64,000 nucleotides of DNA, from assembly GCA_027620075.1 (NCBI GenBank), contig JAQCEY010000001.1:1-64000 (forward strand), in the 5' to 3' direction. Made by a program: the position numbers and the translations under genes. The stretch comes from Pseudomonadota bacterium. GTDB lineage: Bacteria; Pseudomonadota; Alphaproteobacteria; Rickettsiales; UBA6187. The notes under the pieces were generated by a model, which ran no database searches, was not told where the DNA came from, and was given only the letters and a program-made list of their open reading frames with translations. Position 1 is the stretch's first letter. The number at the start of each line of letters is the position of its first letter. Below are positions 15,764 through 22,662 of the stretch, piece by piece.

Positions 15764-16690
15764 ATGAGGATTTGGAGTTGGCGAGATGCCGTTATACAAA
15801 GTAGCGAGTTGAAGTCGTACTCAAAGCATATTTTATTAACCTTAAGCGTTTATATGAACGATAAAGGGCAGGGGTGTTATCCGTCAATAGAACGCCTGAT
15901 TGAAGATACCGGATTAGCAAGGTCAACCCTGATAAAATATCTAAAAGAAGCAGAAACATTAGGTTTTATACAAAAGAAAATCCACGGCTTTTCGGGTCAG
16001 GGTTGGAAACAAAATGAATATATCGCTATTTATCCGGAAAATATACAGCAAACATCACCGGAATATAACAAAAAGGTAGTTCGCCAGACGAACCGCCTTA
16101 ATGAAAAAGGTAGTTTGCCAGACGAACCACGTCACGAAAAAGGTAGTCCGTCTGACGTGCAAAAGGTGGTTCGCCACACGGACACTAACTCTCCACTTAA
16201 CTCTGATGATGATAATGCGAAAAATGATTTTTCAGAAGTTGAAAAAAATGATGATGATGACTTAAATAAAATTGTCAAAGTTTTGGGATACGAACCTGCA
16301 AATCCTCTTAGGGTTGATGAGTGGAAGGTAAAAGGTGCGGATATCGACAAGCACATCATTCCGGCTATACGGGAAGCCATGCGTCGCAATGGAGGCAAGA
16401 CCGCAAGTTCTTTGAAGTATTTTGACAAGATCGTTGAAGAGTTTTTGGAAAAGAACAAACCGATATCTTACAAAAAATCTAAAAAACAGCCTGAACTAAC
16501 AGCATTAGAAAAACAAATTGCTAAAATGGGCAGTATCAACTGGTGCATAAAAAATAAAATGTTCGTGACACAATCAGATTTACTTGATTATCAGAGATTT
16601 GAGGCCACTCACGGCAAGGTAACGTGGAATAACCTTCAGGATTATTATCAGCAAAACAAACCGCAAAATCAGAGGACGACGAATGTCTAA
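15764..16690 (+). CDS. O-like phage replication initiator with helix-turn-helix
   Basis: 308 aa. The N-terminal winged helix (about residues 1-90: SKHILLTLSVYMNDKGQGCYPSIERLIEDTGLARSTLIKYLKEAETLGFI) is typical of phage replication proteins that bind their own origin. The middle (about 105-145) is encoded by four DNA iterons (16070-16184), followed by an acidic Asn/Asp stretch over an AT-rich segment. A C-terminal helical part would contact host replication factors, by analogy with lambda O. The start ATG 15764 is preferred to GTG 15758 because AAGGGGG lies just upstream. No helicase or loader gene was seen beside it. Confidence 0.75.
   Translation: MRIWSWRDAVIQSSELKSYSKHILLTLSVYMNDKGQGCYPSIERLIEDTGLARSTLIKYLKEAETLGFIQKKIHGFSGQGWKQNEYIAIYPENIQQTSPEYNKKVVRQTNRLNEKGSLPDEPRHEKGSPSDVQKVVRHTDTNSPLNSDDDNAKNDFSEVEKNDDDDLNKIVKVLGYEPANPLRVDEWKVKGADIDKHIIPAIREAMRRNGGKTASSLKYFDKIVEEFLEKNKPISYKKSKKQPELTALEKQIAKMGSINWCIKNKMFVTQSDLLDYQRFEATHGKVTWNNLQDYYQQNKPQNQRTTNV
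16070..16184. repeat. Four iterons, candidate phage replication origin
   Basis: R1 16070-16094, R2 16104-16128, R3 16137-16157 and R4 16160-16184 share AAAAGGTAGTTCGCCAGACG with a dyad GTTCG-CCAGA-CGAAC in R1. Starts are 34, 33 and 23 bp apart. R1 and R4 are read in one frame (K-K-V-V-R-Q-T), R2 and R3 in another (E-K-G-S-L-P-D), so the DNA rather than the protein is conserved. An A/T-rich stretch follows (16201-16290), as at the lambda origin. Confidence 0.82.
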
Positions 16691-17183
16691 AAAAAAGCAG
16701 GGAGCTAACGTAACACGGGTAAAGGTAAAAGATTTGATACCCGAACATCGTCTTAAAAAAAATGACATAAAATTCAACCGAAATAAGAGCAAAGCAAAAA
16801 TGCGGGACGAGAATGTTTTTGATTGGTGCTACAACAAAAAAATAATTGACGGGCCTCAATGGGAGGCAGGGCAGGACTTTTATTTTGTGTGGTATAACGG
16901 CGTTGTAAAGTTGTACGGCTCGTCGGTGACAGCCGGTTATGAAAGTACGTCCGGCGGTGCCGGTGATAACATCACCGAATTCAGATTAAACTGCTCGGAA
17001 GCATATCGTAATTTAGGCTCGTTACTTGAGCCTGAAGGACGTACTCTTTTGGTAGCGGTATGCGAAGGAAAAAAGCCTATTGAACACATACCGGCCCCTA
17101 AATATTACGCAAATGAAAGGTTGAGGCGAGCGTTGGACGTTATTGCTATTCATAAAGGATACAAATCTAAACCAAAAATTTAA
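16683..17183 (+). CDS. Phage early protein with DUF6456-like end
   Basis: 166 aa, basic N-terminus (MSKKKQGANVTRVKVKDLIPEHRLKK…). The C-terminal YANERLRRALDVIAIHKGY resembles the end of DUF6456 proteins of alphaproteobacteria (Arg-Leu-x-x-Ala-Leu-Asp). It overlaps the replication gene by 8 bp. By position (last larger early gene before the candidate late promoter at 20758) it could hold the role of an antiterminator, but nothing in the sequence proves that. Confidence 0.6.
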   Translation: MSKKKQGANVTRVKVKDLIPEHRLKKNDIKFNRNKSKAKMRDENVFDWCYNKKIIDGPQWEAGQDFYFVWYNGVVKLYGSSVTAGYESTSGGAGDNITEFRLNCSEAYRNLGSLLEPEGRTLLVAVCEGKKPIEHIPAPKYYANERLRRALDVIAIHKGYKSKPKI

Positions 17184-17186
17184 TTA

Positions 17187-17375
17187 ATGGAAACTATCAT
17201 GAGTTATATGGCTTATCAAAATACAAAAAATAATATCATAAAAATGAATCAGATTTATTCAGAGTATCAAAAGCTCAATCAAGAGGTTAATACCGCTCTT
17301 GAATCAGGTGACCTAAGTGACGAAGAGATTGAAAAACTTAGTGATTTAATAAGCCGCTTCAATAAAAGGGATTAG
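17187..17375 (+). CDS. Small helical phage protein
   Basis: 62 aa, Gln/Asn/Lys-rich with a coiled-coil tendency (YQKLNQEVNTALESGDLSDEEIEKLSDLISRF). ATG 17187 and ATG 17199 are both possible; GGAA before 17199 favours the shorter form. It is the last gene of the rightward early operon before the second integrase. Confidence 0.55.
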   Translation: METIMSYMAYQNTKNNIIKMNQIYSEYQKLNQEVNTALESGDLSDEEIEKLSDLISRFNKRD

Positions 17376-17459
17376 TTTTTAATATCAGATTACATGACAT
17401 ACCGAAAAACAAGGGGAAAGTTAGGCAAGATATAGAATATTCATAATAAAACTTAACAA

Positions 17460-17479
17460 AAAGGACAAATAAAGGACAA
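17460..17479. repeat. Tandem AAAGGACAA repeats before the second integrase
   Basis: AAAGGACAA at 17460-17468 and 17471-17479. The reverse complement, TTGTCCTTT, shares TTGTCC with the repeats near attL (7815, 7834), so they may be integrase arm-type sites. Confidence 0.4.
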
Positions 17480-17496
17480 TTTATTTTGATTAAATT

Positions 17497-18546
17497 ATGG
17501 CAGATTTTGAAAAGAAAATATTAGTTAGCGGCAGGGCTGTTTATCGGGCAAGGGTTAGAATCAAGGGATATCCTGTAGCGTCAGCAACTTTTGACAAAAA
17601 AAGAGATGCCGTCGCATGGGCGGCTAAGATAGAAACTGAAATACGTGAGGGGAGATATGACAAGAATTCTGCTGCGAAGAAATATACTATGGCGGATGCG
17701 ATTGACCGTTATATTAATGACGTATTGCCTATAAAATCAAAGAAAACTCGCTACATATCGCAACAAAAAGGGCAGTTATTATGGTGGAGAGCCAGAATAG
17801 GGGCGTACACGCTTATTAATATTACTCCTGCAGTTGTTACTAAGGAGCGTGATTTGCTCAGAAGGAGAGTTGCATCTGCGACCGCAAATAGATATTTAGC
17901 TGCACTTAGTCACGTAATGACAAAGGCTTACAAAGAATGGGATTGGATAACGGAGAACCCGATGAAAAAAGCAACAAAATTTAAAGAGCCACGAGGACGT
18001 GTGAGGTTTTTGAACGAATCCGAGCGTGATGCGTTGCTAATTGCTTGCCGGCAAAGCTCATGTAAATACCTGCATCTGATTGTTTTAATAGCAATCAGTA
18101 CCGGAGCTAGAAAGGGTGAAATATTAAACCTCAGATGGGAAGATTATGATTGCATGAGACGGCAAATAGTTGTTCAGGAAACAAAGAACGATGAGCGTAG
18201 GACATTATACCTTAGAGGCAGAGCAGCCGAACATTTTAAGGGGCTGTACGTCAGCTTGAAGCAGCCGAAAGAAGGGTGGGTTTTTGCGTCTAGAAACAAA
18301 GGACAGCCAATAGAAATAGATCTTTATTGGAGAGCTGCCGTTAAACAAGCCAAGTTAAAGGATTTTAGATTCCATGACCTTCGGCATACCGCTGCGAGTT
18401 ATTTGGCTATGAATGGAACGTCGCTTGCAGCTATTGCGGAGCTACTGGGGCATAAGACTTTAAATATGGTAAAGAGATATGCACATTTGAGTGAATCACA
18501 TTCGGCGGAGCAGATTGAGGCGATGAATAAGAAGGTGTTTGGGTGA
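17497..18546 (+). CDS. Second tyrosine-type phage integrase
   Basis: 349 aa. It has an N-terminal AP2-like arm-binding part (RARVRIKGYPVASATFDKKRDAVAWA), a core-binding domain and a catalytic domain with STGARKGEILNLRW, HDLRHTAASYLA and LGHKTLNMVKRYAHLS. All catalytic Arg, His and Tyr residues are present. It differs strongly from the attL-side integrase. Its att partner was not found, so it may be left from a recombination with another phage or may belong to a nested element. It lies between early and packaging modules. Confidence 0.9.
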   Translation: MADFEKKILVSGRAVYRARVRIKGYPVASATFDKKRDAVAWAAKIETEIREGRYDKNSAAKKYTMADAIDRYINDVLPIKSKKTRYISQQKGQLLWWRARIGAYTLINITPAVVTKERDLLRRRVASATANRYLAALSHVMTKAYKEWDWITENPMKKATKFKEPRGRVRFLNESERDALLIACRQSSCKYLHLIVLIAISTGARKGEILNLRWEDYDCMRRQIVVQETKNDERRTLYLRGRAAEHFKGLYVSLKQPKEGWVFASRNKGQPIEIDLYWRAAVKQAKLKDFRFHDLRHTAASYLAMNGTSLAAIAELLGHKTLNMVKRYAHLSESHSAEQIEAMNKKVFG

Positions 18547-18744
18547 TGAGTGATAAAAAAAAGAAGAAGTTTAAAATACCTAGTCCTGTATAGGCTTTAG
18601 TAGGAGTTTTAGTTGGTTCTATTTTAACACCATATGTTAGCGCTAAAATGGCGTACTCCACCCAAAGAGCAGCAATGATAGAAAGGAATAGATCTGATGC
18701 AATTAATTCATTGTATGCGCTGGACATTAGTTTAAATAATGATT
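18546..18744 (+). pseudogene. 5' part of a membrane-protein gene broken by a stop codon and an IS
   Basis: The start ATG overlaps the integrase stop (TGATG). The frame reads MSDKKKKKFKIPSPV, then an in-frame TAG at 18591, then ALVGVLVGSILTPYVSAKMAY (one membrane helix), and a polar segment up to the IS at 18745. A probable continuation lies beyond the IS at 20608-20749. Confidence 0.6.
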
Positions 18745-19012
18745 CGGAATGTCCCATTAATTGGTTGAAGGTTTGACAATATACACTATCCTGTATTTGA
18801 CAGGGCAGCGTTAAAAGGGCAAGGAGTACGGTAGCCGACACAACTTGCCCTTACATTATTTCAAACTATCCGTTAAGACGGACGGCTTCTGAAATGTTGA
18901 CAAACATGCTCGAAGCGTTTCATTCTATAACGAATGTACGCATGAACATATACGTCCTTGATGTGCATAACGCACCTCATTTATTACATTTCGGTGAATT
19001 TGATTGACTTAG

Positions 19013-19062
19013 CCAGTAAACACTGTTACACTACGAATCTACGACTCGTAGTGTTTTACTGG
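19013..19062. other. Two-part hairpin in the IS
   Basis: CCAGTAAA (19013-19020) pairs with TTTACTGG (19055-19062), and inside it ACACTACGA (19028-19036) pairs with TCGTAGTGT (19046-19054), leaving an internal loop on one side. It lies in the non-coding left part of the IS1595-type element (18769-19092), which otherwise has no recognisable gene. Confidence 0.6.
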
Positions 19063-19092
19063 TGTGCATAGGTGTCACCGTATCACTGCACT

Positions 19093-19127
19093 AAAACCCC
19101 TCAAAACCGCAAGTAATGAGGGGTTTT
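19093..19127. terminator. Bidirectional terminator beside the IS passenger gene
   Basis: AAAACCCCTCA and TGAGGGGTTTT form a perfect 11-bp stem with a 13-nt loop. It overlaps the stop codon of the leftward passenger gene (19126). Confidence 0.85.
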
Positions 19128-19569
19128 ATCCGAAAAGTTGTTTAATTCCCCCCTCTGAAATTTCTTGTATAGCTTCAGAGTTATCTGCCCACTTAGATAA
19201 TAACCACTTATCATCAGTTGCATTATATGTGAATCTTTTATCATGCGATAAATGCGCTGCAAAAACTCGTTTAGGGTCTTTATTATCTAAAGTAACACCA
19301 ATTGAATCAAAATAGTCGAACAACTCTTTCTTGCTTGCACCTTTGTTTTGTTCAATAAAGTTTTCAGCTATATCTCTTAATTCATATGGTTTTACAAATT
19401 TGTGCATCATAACATTTGAATTATCAGACTCTTTTTTGCTCTCTATTTTAACAGTGCTTTGATATGAGTTAATGAGTGCATTTATATGCTCAAGCCTTAC
19501 ATCATGAAGCTTTTTCTCTTCAATTATTTGATTTCTTACTTTGTATAAATCATTTAAGACAGGGTTCAT
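19126..19569 (-). CDS. IS passenger protein with winged-helix (HARE-HTH-like) domain
   Basis: 147 aa. The N-terminal coiled coil (about residues 8-40, KVRNQIIEEKKLHDVRLEHI) is followed by a winged-helix-like part: YELRDIAENFIEQNKGASKKELFDYFDSIGVTLDNKDPKRVFAAHLSHDKRFTYNATDDKWLL. This pattern (helix-turn-helix with a beta-wing ending in Trp) resembles HARE-HTH/HB1 domains that occur with restriction and other DNA enzymes. It lies inside the IS, 66 bp downstream of the transposase, same strand. It may help the transposase or be cargo. Family assignment is tentative. Confidence 0.7.
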   Translation of the reverse strand: MNPVLNDLYKVRNQIIEEKKLHDVRLEHINALINSYQSTVKIESKKESDNSNVMMHKFVKPYELRDIAENFIEQNKGASKKELFDYFDSIGVTLDNKDPKRVFAAHLSHDKRFTYNATDDKWLLSKWADNSEAIQEISEGGIKQLFG

Positions 19570-19635
19570 TACGACCTCAAAAATTAATTTAAGGTATATT
19601 ACTAACGCAATGCAAACATGTCAACAACAAATGCG

Positions 19636-20523
19636 TTAAGCACGCAACATGCCGTTAAGAACACCGTTAAACACTGCGTTAACATCTTGTTTTCTATTGT
19701 TATAGCGATAGCAAAATTCATTTAGATATTTATCAAGATGCTTTGCAGATACTTTATGGAATTGACCAATTATACCACGCTTTAAGATAGCCCAGAACGA
19801 TTCTATTGTATTAGTATGAATCTGACCGTTAACATAGCCTGATTGGTGATTGATTCTATAGTGCTTAAGGATTGTATGTGCTTTGTTATAACCTCTGTAC
19901 TCGTCTGTAAGAAGTACAGAACCTTTAGCATTGATGTTTTTTCTTATAAGTTCGTTCAAATCTTTAGATTTAAGGCTATTTTTATCTGCTTTAGATGCTT
20001 TCACATTACCTTTACGCTCAACCATGCCGACAACAGGAGTTTTCTTAGTACCACGCCCACGCTTTGAAGGTGGGTTTAAATCGTCATCATCTTTCTTATT
20101 GCTTTTACGTGGTTTGCCACCAACGTAAGTTTCGTCCATTTCGATAATGCCAGTTAACATTTGACCATCATCTTTCATTGCTTCACGAATACGCATGTCC
20201 ATTGACCACGCTGTATCTTTGTTTACCTCTAAGTCACGTGCTAATTGACGTGCTGATATACCTTTCTTTGCATTTAATATAAGTGATATTGCTAAAAACC
20301 ATTTCTGCAAAGGTAAGCGTGTATCGTGGAATATAGTTCCAACTGTTACAGAAAAAGATTTACGACAACCATTGCAGTGGTGACGCATTTCTTTAGTTAA
20401 TGGGTTGGTATTCTCTGATTTGCAATAAGGGCAAGTCGGAACGCCACGCCATCTAGCAACCTCTAAATGTTTAATGCAAGATTCTTGTGTTGGAAATTGT
20501 CTAGAAACTTGTATAATATTCAT
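19636..20523 (-). CDS. IS1595 family (ISXO2-like) transposase
   Basis: 295 aa. An N-terminal zinc ribbon (CPYCKSEN…HHCNGCRKSFSV) precedes a helix-turn-helix (ISARQLARDLEVNKDTAW) and the ISXO2-like catalytic domain: EMDETYVGGK, VLLTDEYRGY and QIHTNTIESFWAILKRG, the DDE-type triad with the family's Asn/His region. Length and domain order are complete, so it may be active. Confidence 0.95.
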   Translation of the reverse strand: MNIIQVSRQFPTQESCIKHLEVARWRGVPTCPYCKSENTNPLTKEMRHHCNGCRKSFSVTVGTIFHDTRLPLQKWFLAISLILNAKKGISARQLARDLEVNKDTAWSMDMRIREAMKDDGQMLTGIIEMDETYVGGKPRKSNKKDDDDLNPPSKRGRGTKKTPVVGMVERKGNVKASKADKNSLKSKDLNELIRKNINAKGSVLLTDEYRGYNKAHTILKHYRINHQSGYVNGQIHTNTIESFWAILKRGIIGQFHKVSAKHLDKYLNEFCYRYNNRKQDVNAVFNGVLNGMLRA

Positions 20524-20607
20524 CGGTCTAACCTTAGTTATTGTTATGTGGTAATATCAATATACTATGGTTAGGCTTTTGCGTCAACCAATTAATGGGA
20601 CATTCCG

Positions 20608-20749
20608 TAATATTATAAGAAAAGATTTGGGGTTAAAAAAGGCTCATGTAGATGATTTGAAAATTATTTTAGGGCCTAGATATCAAAACATACAAAAAAC
20701 AATTAATAATCTTAATAAAGAGTACGGTATCATCAATAACTTAAAATAA
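20608..20749 (+). pseudogene. 3' part of the gene disrupted by the IS
   Basis: Frame continuing out of the IS end: RNIIRKDLGLKKAHVDDL then KIILGPRYQNIQKTINNLNK to a TAA stop. It has no start of its own outside the IS repeat. Position and polar character fit the C-terminal part of the gene beginning at 18546, but no target duplication confirms the join. Confidence 0.5.
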
Positions 20750-20757
20750 AAAAACTC

Positions 20758-20786
20758 TTGACTACTGGCACCAGTAAAGCTATGGT
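20758..20786 (+). promoter_or_regulatory. Candidate late promoter of the packaging operon
   Basis: -35 TTGACT (20758-20763), 17-bp spacer, -10 TATGGT (20781-20786). The spacer contains the palindrome TACTGG-CA-CCAGTA, a possible operator. A terminator follows about 25 nt after the predicted start, recalling the pR'-tR' arrangement controlled by Q antiterminators. Confidence 0.6.
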
Positions 20787-20815
20787 TGTAAACATAATCA
20801 AATTACTGAATCTAT

Positions 20816-20841
20816 AGCCTGTTTCTAAGCGGGCTTTTTTT
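20816..20841 (+). terminator. Intrinsic terminator shortly after the candidate late promoter
   Basis: AGCCTG-TTTCTAAG-CGGGCT stem-loop (one T-G pair) followed by seven T. It would end a transcript of about 50 nt from the promoter at 20758 unless antiterminated. Confidence 0.75.
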
Positions 20842-20914
20842 ATACCATTTTTAAGTTATCAATCGATTGAAATACTTCTGTGTAGCAAGTAGTTATGCAG
20901 AAGACGATGAGAAT

Positions 20915-21277
20915 ATGCCTTATAAACATAAGAAACCATGTTGTAAGTCGGGATGTCCGGAACTTACGCATAACCGATACTGTCAGCTGCATACAAAAGA
21001 AATAGAAGGAAATAGAAAGTCTAAGGTTAATAAAGAACGTCCGGCAGGTTATAATAAACAATATGGTAGAAAGTGGAGAAAGCTTAGGCTTTGGTTCTTA
21101 AAGCAAAATCCTCTATGTGTTGTTTGTGGAACTGCAGGAACTGATGTCGACCATATATTGCCGCTTTCTAAAGGAGGCACAAACGAACTTAGCAACCTGC
21201 AAACACTTTGCCATAGCTGTCACTCAAGAAAAACTGTGAGTGAGGACGGAGGTTTTGGAAATAAAAAGAAAGTATAG
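20915..21277 (+). CDS. Phage HNH endonuclease
   Basis: 120 aa. Two Cys pairs near the start (CCKSGCPELTHNRYCQLH) form a zinc-finger-like element. The HNH core is LCVVCGTAGTDVDHILPLSKGGTNELSNLQTLCHSCHSRKT with the catalytic His in VDHI. HNH proteins beside terminase genes help DNA packaging in HK97-like phages. Start ATG 20915 is preferred; frames starting at 20867 lack RBS support. Confidence 0.9.
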   Translation: MPYKHKKPCCKSGCPELTHNRYCQLHTKEIEGNRKSKVNKERPAGYNKQYGRKWRKLRLWFLKQNPLCVVCGTAGTDVDHILPLSKGGTNELSNLQTLCHSCHSRKTVSEDGGFGNKKKV

Positions 21278-21339
21278 CCTTAAATATTAAGGTTCTTAGT
21301 CCATCAGGACATTAGATATAATTCATTAGAATTAGCAAC

Positions 21340-22095
21340 ATGAATGAACCTATTAAAAATAACACCATTATCAATGGTGATTGTCTATCTATATTACCCG
21401 GCATAGAAGATAAATCAATTGATATGGTTCTATGTGATCTGCCTTATGGCATTACATCGTGCGAATGGGATAAGGTGATTAATCCTAAAGAATTATGGGA
21501 TAATTATTGGAGAATTACAAAAAACAATGCTCCTGTTGTGTTGACTGCTACGCAACCTTTTGCAACGGACTTGGTCAATGCCGCACGTAAGTTCTTCAGA
21601 TATGAGATTATATGGTCAAAGACCAGAAGCACAGGCTTTCTCAATGCTAAGAAGATGCCTCTTAGAAAGCATGAGAATATATTAGTTTTCTATAAAGCTC
21701 TACCAACATATAACCCGCAGTTTACTGAGGGTAAGGCTTACAAAACTAAATCAAGAAGTGTTAGCCGGATATATCGTAACGCTAAAAGAATTGAAACAGT
21801 TAATGAAGGTAAGCGTTACCCTGTTAGCATACAACAGTTTAACCATGATAAGGGTGGCATGCATCCCACACAAAAACCTGTGGCAATGTTTGAATGGTTA
21901 ATAAATACCTACACAAATGTTGGTGATGTTGTTCTTGATAACTGCTCAGGCAGCGGAACCACAGCTATTGCCTGTATCAACACGCAGCGTAATTATATCT
22001 GCATAGAGCAGGATGAAAAATATTTTAACTCCTCCCTTGAAAGAGTTTCTCAACATCTTTCAAAACAAAGGGAGGGGGGGGGCGAATCTCTATAA
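21340..22095 (+). CDS. Phage DNA (adenine-N6 or cytosine-N4) methyltransferase
   Basis: 251 aa. The catalytic motif IV is DLPYG (about residues 32-36) and the AdoMet motif I DNCSGSGTTAIAC comes late (about 204-216), i.e. the beta-class order. No restriction endonuclease is adjacent, so it is an orphan modification enzyme, probably for protecting phage DNA. HPTQKP before motif I is typical of this class. The target site cannot be told from sequence. Confidence 0.9.
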   Translation: MNEPIKNNTIINGDCLSILPGIEDKSIDMVLCDLPYGITSCEWDKVINPKELWDNYWRITKNNAPVVLTATQPFATDLVNAARKFFRYEIIWSKTRSTGFLNAKKMPLRKHENILVFYKALPTYNPQFTEGKAYKTKSRSVSRIYRNAKRIETVNEGKRYPVSIQQFNHDKGGMHPTQKPVAMFEWLINTYTNVGDVVLDNCSGSGTTAIACINTQRNYICIEQDEKYFNSSLERVSQHLSKQREGGGESL

Positions 22096-22173
22096 TTAAA
22101 GGCGCGGACAGCGCTATGTACAGTAGTGAGTGTGTGATGTCAAAATGAAAGTAAAATGTGGTAATAAAAAATT

Positions 22174-22662
22174 ATGGCAGGTAGGAAAAAAAAACCGACG
22201 AATCTTAAGGTAGTTCAAGGGACTTTTCGCAAAGATAGATCTAATCCTAACGAACCAAAACCAGAGCCTGTCAAAAAAGTTCCTCCACCCCCGGCTTGGC
22301 TTGATGAAGAAGGTCGTAAGGAATGGAAAAGGGTTGCGAAAGAATTATTTAACATGGGTCTGTTGACCCCTGTTGATATGACTGCTCTTGAAGCGTATTG
22401 CACTGTTTACAGTCGTTGGAAAAAAGCTGAAGAGGATATCGACAAAACCGGAATAACCTTTACTTACATCAATCGTGAGGGGGTGGAGATGAGAAGGAAA
22501 AATCCTTCAATCGCAATAGCAGATGAATCAATGAAATTAATGAGGTCGTTTTTATCAGAGTTTGGAATGACACCAAGCTCACGAAGTAAAGTCAGCTCAA
22601 CTTCATCAGGTGACAATGACCCGCTGGACGTATTTTTAAACCGTGGCAAGAAAAAAACCTGA
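22174..22662 (+). CDS. terS: Phage terminase small subunit (P27 family)
   Basis: 162 aa. The N-terminal MAGRKKKPTNLKVVQGTFRKDR with a Pro-rich link (KKVPPPPAWLDEEGRKEWKRV), then LTPVDMTALEAYC and a C-terminal FLSEFGMTPSSRSKV, are characteristic of P27-type small terminases. It recognises DNA for packaging. It overlaps terL by 20 bp. Confidence 0.92.
   Translation: MAGRKKKPTNLKVVQGTFRKDRSNPNEPKPEPVKKVPPPPAWLDEEGRKEWKRVAKELFNMGLLTPVDMTALEAYCTVYSRWKKAEEDIDKTGITFTYINREGVEMRRKNPSIAIADESMKLMRSFLSEFGMTPSSRSKVSSTSSGDNDPLDVFLNRGKKKT

Larger units (their letters stand above)
18745..20607. mobile_element. IS1595-type insertion sequence with passenger gene
   Basis: About 1.86 kb between perfect 24-bp inverted repeats (18745-18768 and 20584-20607, core AATGTCCCATTAATTGG). 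It contains an ISXO2-like DDE transposase and an unrelated small gene, both leftward. No 8-bp target duplication was found outside the repeats, so the exact ends are uncertain by a few bases. It splits a small membrane-protein gene. Confidence 0.85.

Noticed and set aside
16070..16184. CRISPR mini-array
   Set aside because: Units are imperfect, irregularly spaced and inside a replication gene; iterons explain them better.
18431..18841. Leftward frame over the end of the second integrase and the IS end
   Set aside because: It is antisense to the integrase and to the disrupted gene, and crosses the IS inverted repeat; it shows no protein features.
21340..22095. Restriction-modification system
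   Set aside because: No endonuclease partner lies beside the methyltransferase except the packaging-type HNH protein; it reads as an orphan phage methylase.
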